Positions 26,436-34,072 of a stretch of 64,000 nt of DNA are shown here, piece by piece. A program made the translations under genes and the position numbers. Within the stretch, counting starts at the first letter, position 1, and each line of letters starts with the position of its first letter. The notes under the pieces were generated by a model. It was not told the DNA's origin, searched no databases, and saw only the letters and a program-made list of their open reading frames with translations. This DNA is from Hoeflea sp. (lineage in GTDB: Bacteria; Pseudomonadota; Alphaproteobacteria; Rhizobiales; Rhizobiaceae), in the NCBI GenBank assembly GCA_020637795.1, contig JACKJT010000001.1:744001-808000 (forward strand), given 5' to 3'.

Positions 26436-26466
26436 CCACCCCTCCGGACCACGTCCGGAGGGGTGG
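26436..26466. terminator. Hairpin terminator between convergent genes
   Basis: A perfect 14-bp inverted repeat (CCACCCCTCCGGAC / GTCCGGAGGGGTGG) with a 3-base loop lies 26 bp after the lipoprotein stop and 47 bp after the stop of the convergent gene at 26514. It is flanked by short T-rich tracts on both sides, consistent with a bidirectional terminator. Confidence 0.8.
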
Positions 26467-26513
26467 TAGTTGTCTTTGACCTGATCCGGCAATCCAACGG
26501 GTTGCCAACCATA

Positions 26514-27614
26514 CTATCCGGACAGGAATTCCGGATCACAGGCGAGCTTGCGAGCGCCGCCGTTGCGAAAGTGCAAGATCAGACTGCCGTCTTGCATAGA
26601 CACATCGCCCAGCCTGCCCTCCCCCTGACCGGCCACAGAAGCACCGACAATCTGGCGAATGACAATTGTTCGCTGACTGGCGAGATCGAAAGCGGTTGGA
26701 ATTCCAGAGCGGTTGAGTTCGTTTTCCCTGACCGAATCTGCGTGCCCCGAGGCCGATGCCCTTGCATCCTCTATGCCGAGCACTCCGGTGTGACGGCCGG
26801 ACCAGGGAGCGTAGTTGCGTCCGCCGTTGCTCATCCACAGCATGGTGACAGGCAGCACATCGGGGCGCTTGAGCACGATGATCCTGTCCTGTTCCGCCCT
26901 GCGGCTGACAACGCTCCAGCCGAAAGGATTTTCGGGCCTTTCGACAAGCGTGAGAAAATCCTCGTGATCTTCAGCAACGGGATAATTCGTCAGGTCCGCC
27001 ATGGCGCCATTTGCCAGCGGGAAAGCCGTCAGATCGGTGGTCTTCGCCGGATAGGCAAGAACGGAGCGGCCCCGCGACGGATCGGGTTCGAGGGCGTCGG
27101 GCGGGGTTTGGGCGCTCAGCTTGGGCGAGACCGCCAGATCGCCGCCATCGGCGATGTGCACCATGACATGATGGGCGGCGGAGACTGCGCCGGCCCCACC
27201 CGAAAAACTGTGTTCCTGATAGATAAAGGGATGCCCGGCGATCAGGGTAATGCGTTTTTCAACGTCCGCCCCCATGACGGTCTTGCGAAGACGAAACACT
27301 GCCGTCAGCCGCTCCTCCCCTCCAATGGTTTCGATGTGGTCCCAGGCGTTGTTGGCGGGCCATCCATGCGAGGGCGCCGGCTCCAGATCGTTGCGGCCGA
27401 ACGGCGCGCAGAGAAAATCGCCTGACAGGCGCTGGACGTTGGGGGGCGTCCCGTCCGGAAACACGGCGGCCGGATCGTCGACCCATGGCGCACGGTGCAG
27501 CGGAGAAAGGGTCCGGTTCCCGTCACGGATCGTCAATCCGGCGATATGGCCGACGCTGAGATCGATGCTGATGGAAACGGGATCGAGATCGAAAGAGACA
27601 ATGGCCATGGTCAT
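26514..27614 (-). CDS. Aldose-1-epimerase/mutarotase-like protein
   Basis: The 366-aa protein, read from the ATG at 27614 (MTMAIVSFDL), resembles the galactose mutarotase-like superfamily: an N-terminal beta region GHIAGLTIRDGNRTLSPLHR, FLCAPFGRNDLE, SHGWPANNAWDH and HVMVHIADGG. The SHGW-type His may be the general base. It is longer than typical aldose epimerases (about 300-350 aa) and the substrate is unclear. It lies head-to-head with the flavoprotein gene at 27785. Confidence 0.55.
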   Translation of the reverse strand: MTMAIVSFDLDPVSISIDLSVGHIAGLTIRDGNRTLSPLHRAPWVDDPAAVFPDGTPPNVQRLSGDFLCAPFGRNDLEPAPSHGWPANNAWDHIETIGGEERLTAVFRLRKTVMGADVEKRITLIAGHPFIYQEHSFSGGAGAVSAAHHVMVHIADGGDLAVSPKLSAQTPPDALEPDPSRGRSVLAYPAKTTDLTAFPLANGAMADLTNYPVAEDHEDFLTLVERPENPFGWSVVSRRAEQDRIIVLKRPDVLPVTMLWMSNGGRNYAPWSGRHTGVLGIEDARASASGHADSVRENELNRSGIPTAFDLASQRTIVIRQIVGASVAGQGEGRLGDVSMQDGSLILHFRNGGARKLACDPEFLSG

Positions 27615-27784
27615 ATCCGGTGGACGCTTGAGCCTTCCTACAGTCCCCGATGTGCCGCTGGCAATTGCCTGGTCCAACGGGAAGTTGACGGTTCGGGGTT
27701 TGTCGCAGGCGTCCGGTCTGCTAATGCGTTCGCTCGCAAACGAGGCGGCCCGTTCCAACCGGCAGCCCTATTTCCGGAGACCGC

Positions 27785-28975
27785 ATGGCAGCCATCACCA
27801 AAACCGATGTGGTCGTTCTGGGCGCGGGCGCAGCGGGGATGATGTGCGCCATCGAGGCGGGCCGGCGCGGCCGCTCGGTCCTGGTGATCGACCATGCCAA
27901 AGCTCCAGGCGAGAAAATCCGGATATCCGGCGGCGGGCGCTGCAATTTCACCAATCTGCACTGCACGCCGAAGAATTTCATTTCGAACAATCCGCATTTT
28001 GCTATCTCGGCGCTCAAGTCCTTTACCCAGCACGATTTCATCGACCGGGTGAAGGCCCGCAACATCGCGTTTCATGAAAAGACGCTGGGGCAATTGTTCT
28101 GCGACGGATCGGCGCGCGAAATCATCGTCATGCTGACAGGCGACATGCGCGAGGCCGGTGCCCGGCTGGAACTGGCGACCGAGATCATCGAAGTCAGGCA
28201 GGTGGACGGCGGCTTCGAAACCCGCACCAGCGCAGGCACATGGCACTCCCGGTCGCTGGTCGTCGCCACCGGCGGCAAGTCGATTCCCAAGATGGGCGCC
28301 ACCGGGCTGGGCTACGATCTGGCGAGGCAATTCGGCCATGCGGTGACCGAGACCCGGGCCGGGCTGGTGCCGTTCACCTGGGCTTCCAACATGCACGAGA
28401 GCTGGGGCAGCCTGTCGGGCGTCGCGCTCGTTGTCCATGCCTCATGCAATGGCGCCGCATTCGACGAAGCCATGCTGTTTACCCATCGTGGGCTCTCGGC
28501 CCCTGCGATGCTGCAGGTCTCGTCCTACTGGCGCGAGGGCGACACGGTCACCATCGATCTGGCCCCCGGTCAGGACCTGGCGTCCCACATCAAGGCTGAA
28601 CGTACGGCTCGTCCAAAGGCATCGATCTGGACTGTCCTGGGCGAAATCCTGCCCAAGCGGCTGGCGCAGCACCTGGGCAGCGAGGCTGAAACCACACCGC
28701 CGCGGCTGGCGGATCTGAGCAACGCCGCGATAGATCAGATCGTCGCCGGCATCCGGAGTTTCCGGATCGTCCCCGGCGGCACCGAAGGCTACCGCACCGC
28801 CGAAGTTACCCTTGGCGGGGTCGATACAAACCAGCTAAACCAGAAAACCATGGAAAGCCGCCTGGTTCCCGGCCTGCACTTCATCGGCGAAGTGATGGAC
28901 GTGACCGGCCATCTCGGCGGGCACAATTTTCAATGGGCGTGGTCTTCCGGGGCCGCGGCAGGTCGCAGCGTCTGA
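27785..28975 (+). CDS. BaiN/HI0933-type NAD(P)/FAD-dependent oxidoreductase
   Basis: The 396-aa flavoprotein starts with a dinucleotide-binding motif VVVLGAGAAGMMCAIEAGRRG and has the family signature KIRISGGGRCNFTN. Conserved C-terminal blocks are AEVTLGGVDTNQLN and VTGHLGGHNFQWAWSSG. Members of this family (HI0933-like) are widespread soluble flavoproteins of uncertain function. The gene is 39 bp upstream of an epimerase gene in the same direction. Confidence 0.85.
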   Translation: MAAITKTDVVVLGAGAAGMMCAIEAGRRGRSVLVIDHAKAPGEKIRISGGGRCNFTNLHCTPKNFISNNPHFAISALKSFTQHDFIDRVKARNIAFHEKTLGQLFCDGSAREIIVMLTGDMREAGARLELATEIIEVRQVDGGFETRTSAGTWHSRSLVVATGGKSIPKMGATGLGYDLARQFGHAVTETRAGLVPFTWASNMHESWGSLSGVALVVHASCNGAAFDEAMLFTHRGLSAPAMLQVSSYWREGDTVTIDLAPGQDLASHIKAERTARPKASIWTVLGEILPKRLAQHLGSEAETTPPRLADLSNAAIDQIVAGIRSFRIVPGGTEGYRTAEVTLGGVDTNQLNQKTMESRLVPGLHFIGEVMDVTGHLGGHNFQWAWSSGAAAGRSV

Positions 28976-29014
28976 TGCGCTGCATCAAGAGCATGAAAGA
29001 ACGAGGAGACAGCG

Positions 29015-29899
29015 ATGCGTATATTGTTCACCGGAGGATCCGGCAAGGCGGGCAAACATGTGGTTCCCTACCTTCTCGACCAGGGGCACCGGGTGGTCAA
29101 TGTCGACCTGACGCCGCTCAACCATCCCGGCGTTGACAATCTGACCGCCGACATCACCGAGTCCGGCCAGATGTTCAACGTCATGACCAGCTACGCCAAT
29201 TTCGACGAACTGGAGCCCGGAACCGGTGTTCCAAAATTTGACGCCGTCGTCCACTTCGCCGCCGTGCCGCGGATTCTCATCCGTCCCGACAACGAGACCT
29301 TCCGCGTCAACACGATCGGCACCTACAACGTCATCGAGGCGGCGGTGAAGCTCGGCATCCGTAAGATCATCATCGCCTCGTCGGAAACCACCTATGGCGT
29401 GTGCTTCGCCGATGGCGAGGTCAGCCCTGCGTCGTTGCCGGTGGAAGAGGACATGGACGTCAACCCGATGGATTCCTACGGCCTGTCGAAGGTCGTCAAC
29501 GAGCAGACGGCGCGCAGCTTCCAGCGCCGGTCGGGCTTCGATATCTACGCGCTTCGCATCGGCAACGTGATGGAACCGCACGAATATGACCGGTTCCCCG
29601 GCTTCTTCGCCGATCCGGGCGTGCGCCGCCGCAACATCTTCTGCTACATCGACGCGCGCGACCTCGGCCAGATCGTCGACCGCTGTCTGAAGACCGACGG
29701 TCTCGGCTTCCAGGTCTTCAACGCCGGCAATGACACCAACTCTGTCGACATCCCGACCGCCGAGATTGCCGAGCGGTTCTTTCCCGGCGTGCCACTGACC
29801 CGGGAGATGGGCGAGCATGAAGCGCTTTATTCAAACCGCAAGATCCGCGAGATGCTCGGCTTCAAGGAAGAGCACGACTGGCGCAAGTACGTGAAGTGA
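29015..29899 (+). CDS. NAD(P)-dependent epimerase/dehydratase (extended SDR)
   Basis: The 294-aa protein has the extended SDR nucleotide-binding motif FTGGSGKAGKHV and the catalytic Y-x-x-x-K in DSYGLSKVVNE, preceded by IIASSETTYG (Ser/Thr of the triad). It is likely to act on a nucleotide sugar or similar carbohydrate, but the family is broad. It has a ribosome-binding site (gaggag) before the ATG. It lies downstream of the BaiN-like gene. Confidence 0.8.
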   Translation: MRILFTGGSGKAGKHVVPYLLDQGHRVVNVDLTPLNHPGVDNLTADITESGQMFNVMTSYANFDELEPGTGVPKFDAVVHFAAVPRILIRPDNETFRVNTIGTYNVIEAAVKLGIRKIIIASSETTYGVCFADGEVSPASLPVEEDMDVNPMDSYGLSKVVNEQTARSFQRRSGFDIYALRIGNVMEPHEYDRFPGFFADPGVRRRNIFCYIDARDLGQIVDRCLKTDGLGFQVFNAGNDTNSVDIPTAEIAERFFPGVPLTREMGEHEALYSNRKIREMLGFKEEHDWRKYVK

Positions 29900-29930
29900 G
29901 GCGTGTCTGAATGTTTCAGGCACTCCATCT

Positions 29931-30404
29931 TCAATACTGCGAGTGGGGAATTGGCTTCGCGCATGCATTCAGCATTGTAATCTGCTTTTGCCGATGTGAC
30001 ACGACCCTACCCTGATATTTGTAGCTGAAGTGAAGCTCAACAAGAACTGCCTTCGGAAATCTATTGGTAATCCTCGCCCATAAACTTGGGGGCGTGATGA
30101 TATCGGCCGGCGGCCCAAGATATACCTCACAACACTCCGGAAACTGCGCCTCCAATTCATCAATTGAACTCGCATACGGTCCGGAAGCGAGGCTACTTCC
30201 GGAACTCCAAAAGTGATTTTGGACCTCGCTTGCTTCGTACTCAAACGCATTTCTGAGGAAAATCTCATCGGCAAGAACTGATCCGGTTTCCCAACACCTA
30301 TGGTCCAGTTGCCACGAATATGGCCTCAGGCCGTAATAGGTGTAACCAATAACTATCCCGCATATGGCAATCCCGGCTGCCAATTTCTTGCGTGGCCTGG
30401 CCAT
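29931..30404 (-). CDS. Hypothetical protein with N-terminal membrane anchor
   Basis: A 157-aa frame starting MARPRKKLAAGIAICGIVIG has a basic N terminus and one membrane segment, then a polar domain with Cys and Trp residues (LDHRCWETG, FPECCEVYLGPP) ending KPIPHSQY. The region is less G+C-rich than neighbouring genes. No family is recognised. It lies downstream of tctB, in the same direction; whether it is co-transcribed is unknown. Confidence 0.5.
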   Translation of the reverse strand: MARPRKKLAAGIAICGIVIGYTYYGLRPYSWQLDHRCWETGSVLADEIFLRNAFEYEASEVQNHFWSSGSSLASGPYASSIDELEAQFPECCEVYLGPPADIITPPSLWARITNRFPKAVLVELHFSYKYQGRVVSHRQKQITMLNACAKPIPHSQY

Positions 30405-30498
30405 ATGGCGTCTCAACTCCGAACAGGTTTGGCGACGCCTGAAGATCATCGCTCTGAGGCATAAAGCCACTATTCCGGCGAGGTAGCGCCGGATTGTG

Positions 30499-30957
30499 TC
30501 ACGGCAGCGGCACGCCCAGCGCGAAGCGGAACAGAGCATAGAAGCCAGCCATGATAGCGATGCCCGAGGCGGAAAAGACGACCGCACTTCGGGCATCCCA
30601 TCCCTCGTGCCGCGCGGCGATCAGACCGCCGAGGAAAGCGAATGCGGTTGCCGGCAGGAATCCGCTGACCGGCATGATGACGCAGCAGACGAGCATGGTT
30701 GCCACCAGCAACAACCTCCGCCACCAGTCGCCGCTGCCGAAACCGTTGTCCTGGCTTGGTCTGAGCCAGGAGTAGATGATGACGAGGACCGAGCAGACAA
30801 TCAGGGCATAGGCGACAAAGGTCGGGAACACCACGGAATCGCGGTCCGAATAGGTTGTCACATCGTGAAGCGTGATCAGGCCGAGGCCGATGAACAGGCT
30901 CGCAACGATCAGGGTCCCGATGTCTTTCCCGCCGGATCTGGATGATGTCTTAGTCAT
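30499..30957 (-). CDS. tctB: Tripartite tricarboxylate transporter small membrane subunit TctB
   Basis: The 152-aa protein has about four membrane segments (LIVASLFIGLGLITLHDV, FVAYALIVCSVLVIIYSW, LLLVATMLVCCVIMPVSG and a C-terminal one), the pattern of TctB. The start overlaps the tctA stop by 8 bp, so it is translated with tctA. The arrangement is tctC-tctA-tctB. Confidence 0.85.
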   Translation of the reverse strand: MTKTSSRSGGKDIGTLIVASLFIGLGLITLHDVTTYSDRDSVVFPTFVAYALIVCSVLVIIYSWLRPSQDNGFGSGDWWRRLLLVATMLVCCVIMPVSGFLPATAFAFLGGLIAARHEGWDARSAVVFSASGIAIMAGFYALFRFALGVPLP

Positions 30958-32464
30958 TGGAGCCCGCCTGCATGTCGAGAAGTTTCCTGGCCCGCCGACT
31001 CTGGAGCATCGGATAGAGCAGCGACAGAACCGTGAAGGCGAGGATCGCCAGCGAGATCGGCCGCCCGAAGAACATGCCGGTCAGGTTGCCGGTGGCTTCG
31101 CCGATGATCCAGGCCTGGACGAAACCCTGCTCGGCGATCGGACCGAGGATCAGCCCCAGCACAATTGGGGACGCGGCAAAGCCGAAGCGCGACAGCACCC
31201 AGCCAACCGTTCCCAACACGATCATGATGATGACATCGGAGATCGAGTTGCGGATGGCGAAGGTGCCGATGATGGTCATGAAGCCGACCGCCGGGACCAG
31301 GATGGTCTTCGGGATGGTGACGATGGTCTTGTAGGCATAGCGGCCGATCAAGAGCCCGGTCGGCAGCATCAGGATGGTGGCGATGAACAGCCCGAAAATG
31401 AAGGTGTAGACGATCGAGCCGCCGCCTTCGAACAGCGTAGGGCCGGTTCGAACCCCCTGCACCAGCAACGCGCCCAGGATGACGGCATCAGGCGGCGTGC
31501 CGGGAATACCCAGAACCAACGTGGGGATGAAGCCGCCGCCGACGGTGGCGTTGTTGGCGGCTTCCGTCGCCATGACGCCATCGGGTTCACCCTCGCCGAA
31601 TTTCTGATCCGGCCTGGCCGTGCGCTTGGCCTCGGAATAGGCGACGAGCCCGGCAACAGAGCCGCCGGCGCCGGGCAGGATGCCGATGACGGTGCCGATG
31701 ATCGAGGACCGCAACAGGTTGAAGCGCGAGCGCCAGGCGATGATCGCGCCTTCGCGGAAACGAACGGCACGGCCGCCCTCCTCGACCTTGAGATGGCGTT
31801 CGGGCGTTGCCACCAGATCGATCAGTACCGGAATGCAATAGAGCCCGATCAGCGCGCCGACCACTTCGACGCCGCCGATCATGGTGGAACTGCCGAAGGT
31901 CAGGCGGATATCGGCTGAAATTTCGGCGACCCCGACGCAGGACAGAAGCAGGCCGAAGGCGCCACCCGCCAGCCCCTTGAGCACGTTGCCAGTCGACAGC
32001 GAGGCAATCAGCGACAGGCCGAAGATCGACAGCCACAGATACTCCACCGGCCCGAAGGCGAGCGCCACCGAAGAGAGCGGCGGCGCCAGCAGCAGCAACG
32101 CCAGCGCGCCGATCATTCCGCCAAAGACGCTGGCGTAGCAGGCGATTGCGACGGCAAGGTCGCCGTCGCCACGCTTGGCCATGGGATAGCCGTCAAAGGT
32201 GGTGCCGATGGCCGACGGCGTGCCCGGCGTGTTGAGCAGGATGGCGGAATAGGCGCCGCCATAGATCGCGCCGGTGTAGATGGCGCCCAGCAGGATCAAC
32301 GCCGAGGCCGGCGCCATCGAGAACGTGATCGGCACCAGCACCGCCACGGCCATGGTCGCCGACAATCCCGGGATCGATCCGATGATGGTCCCTGCGACGA
32401 CGCCGAACAGCGCCAGCGCCAGATTGGTCAGCGTCAGTGCATTGGCCAGATGTTCGAAATCCAT
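30950..32464 (-). CDS. tctA: Tripartite tricarboxylate transporter large membrane subunit TctA
   Basis: TctA (504 aa) is the main inner-membrane permease, with about twelve membrane segments. Recognisable are GTIIGSIPGLSATMAVAVL, AIYGGAYSAILLNTPGTPSA and the repeated GILPGAGGSVAG and LGIPGTPPDA motifs in the second half. Such systems import citrate or other carboxylates using a sodium or proton gradient with the TctC binding protein. Confidence 0.95.
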   Translation of the reverse strand: MDFEHLANALTLTNLALALFGVVAGTIIGSIPGLSATMAVAVLVPITFSMAPASALILLGAIYTGAIYGGAYSAILLNTPGTPSAIGTTFDGYPMAKRGDGDLAVAIACYASVFGGMIGALALLLLAPPLSSVALAFGPVEYLWLSIFGLSLIASLSTGNVLKGLAGGAFGLLLSCVGVAEISADIRLTFGSSTMIGGVEVVGALIGLYCIPVLIDLVATPERHLKVEEGGRAVRFREGAIIAWRSRFNLLRSSIIGTVIGILPGAGGSVAGLVAYSEAKRTARPDQKFGEGEPDGVMATEAANNATVGGGFIPTLVLGIPGTPPDAVILGALLVQGVRTGPTLFEGGGSIVYTFIFGLFIATILMLPTGLLIGRYAYKTIVTIPKTILVPAVGFMTIIGTFAIRNSISDVIIMIVLGTVGWVLSRFGFAASPIVLGLILGPIAEQGFVQAWIIGEATGNLTGMFFGRPISLAILAFTVLSLLYPMLQSRRARKLLDMQAGSND

Positions 32465-32598
32465 TTCGGATTGTCCATTCAGCTTGCGTGCAGGCGACTG
32501 CCGGCCAGCGACCGCAGAAGGCGGCTTGCCGATAATGTCGCCTCACGCTTCACAAAAGGAACATCCGGGCCGGACTGGCCCGGATGAAAGGCAATGGA

Positions 32599-33555
32599 TC
32601 AGTTGAGCAGACCGGCTTCCGTTGCCGCCTCGATGTACTCATCCTTGCGGGCCTTCATGAAATCGCCCATGCCATCGATGCCGACATCGAGAAGGGCGAA
32701 CCCACCATCAAGCATCTGCTTGCGGAAAGCCTCGTCGGCGTTGATTTCCCCGAACATGTCGGACAGCGCCTTGACGGTTTCATCCGGCGTGTCCTTCGGG
32801 ACGGCCATGCCGCGATAGGCACCGCCTACCATGTCGAAGCCGAGTTCCTTGAAGGTCGGCACGTCGGGGAACAACGGATGCCGCTCTTCCATGGCGACCG
32901 CCAGCATCCGGACCGCGTCGCCCTGGGCAGCACCTACGGTGGTGTAGCCCCACTGCGCCTTGACTTGCTTGCCGAGCATGGCGGTGACGGAAGCGCCGGT
33001 GCCCTTGAACGGCACATAGGTGGTCTTGATGCCGGCCATCTTGTCAAAGCGGATCTGGGCCAGGTGGTTGGCGGTCGCCTTGCCCGAGCCGGACATGGTG
33101 AGCGCACCGGGATTGGCCTTGGCGTCGGCAATCAGGTCGTCGAGAGTCTGGTAGGGACTGTCGGCGGTTACCACGATCGCATCGGGCGTGTAGTGGAACA
33201 TGTAGAATGCCTTGATGTCGTCGGTGGTGTAGCCGACATCCTTCTGCGCGGGCTGAATGACGATATGCGGCAGGTTGATGCCCATGATCGTGTAGCCGTC
33301 GCCTGCCATGGAATTGAGCTGGGCCCAGCCGACCGCGCCGCCACCGCCGGGCTTGTAGGAAACCACGAGATCCTGGCCGAACTTGTCCTTGAAAAACGGC
33401 TGCTGGAAGCGAGCGGAAATATCGGATTCGCCCCCCGGACCGAACGGAATGATGTATTCGATCGACTTGTCCGGAAACGCCAGAGCGCCAGTCGCCGCGG
33501 CAAGCGAGACTGCGGTTGCAATCACCAACGTCTTGACGGATTTCAATTTGAACAT
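32599..33555 (-). CDS. tctC: Tripartite tricarboxylate transporter substrate-binding protein TctC
   Basis: The 318-aa protein starts MFKLKSVKTLVIATAVSL, a signal peptide ending GALA, then FPDKSIEYIIPFGPGGESD, the usual Bug/TctC N-terminal loop that binds carboxylates. It is periplasmic. The gene is 134 bp upstream of tctA. Bug proteins bind many carboxylic acids; the ligand cannot be read from sequence. Confidence 0.93.
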   Translation of the reverse strand: MFKLKSVKTLVIATAVSLAAATGALAFPDKSIEYIIPFGPGGESDISARFQQPFFKDKFGQDLVVSYKPGGGGAVGWAQLNSMAGDGYTIMGINLPHIVIQPAQKDVGYTTDDIKAFYMFHYTPDAIVVTADSPYQTLDDLIADAKANPGALTMSGSGKATANHLAQIRFDKMAGIKTTYVPFKGTGASVTAMLGKQVKAQWGYTTVGAAQGDAVRMLAVAMEERHPLFPDVPTFKELGFDMVGGAYRGMAVPKDTPDETVKALSDMFGEINADEAFRKQMLDGGFALLDVGIDGMGDFMKARKDEYIEAATEAGLLN

Positions 33556-34072
33556 GCTTTCCTCCCGAATATGTCTTGATGCAAGCGCTTTCATCGGCGC
33601 GCGCAATGAGACTGTCGATTGCCCCTCTCCCATCCTTCTCCCGGGTCGGAGGCACGCCAGCGCAATCATTTAATCAGGTGAAATCCGGTTTGTCATGCGT
33701 GTTCGGGAAAATGTGGCGCAAACAGAAAACGTGGCTCCGGCATCGGATTCCAACCTCGTGCCTGGCGGCGCGGGGATGATCTCTTGATCCGGTCGCGGTT
33801 TCAGGCCGCGGTGGAGGATGCAATACAGCTGGAGGAACGGATGAAGGCCGAGCCCAAAGCCCGCTCTACTCGATTAGTCGGAAGAAACCGCCCGGCTTCT
33901 TGGTGTCTTGAAGAAAGATATTCTCCCCATACCACTTCGTGGTCAGATTTCCGCAAGTTCCTTAGTCATTTATTACAATTTTCTGAATTAGCATTGTCCC
34001 AGAAATCAAATCCGGCTGCCGGAACCCTTCCCAGGGCTTCGGGCACTCACCAACGGTTACTTGTGTATTGCA
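33556..34072. other. Intergenic region between tctC and the GGDEF-EAL gene
   Basis: About 520 bp between divergent genes. An open frame at 33784-34110 has no recognisable content and I do not call it. Promoters for both flanking genes should lie here; I cannot place them with confidence. Confidence 0.5.
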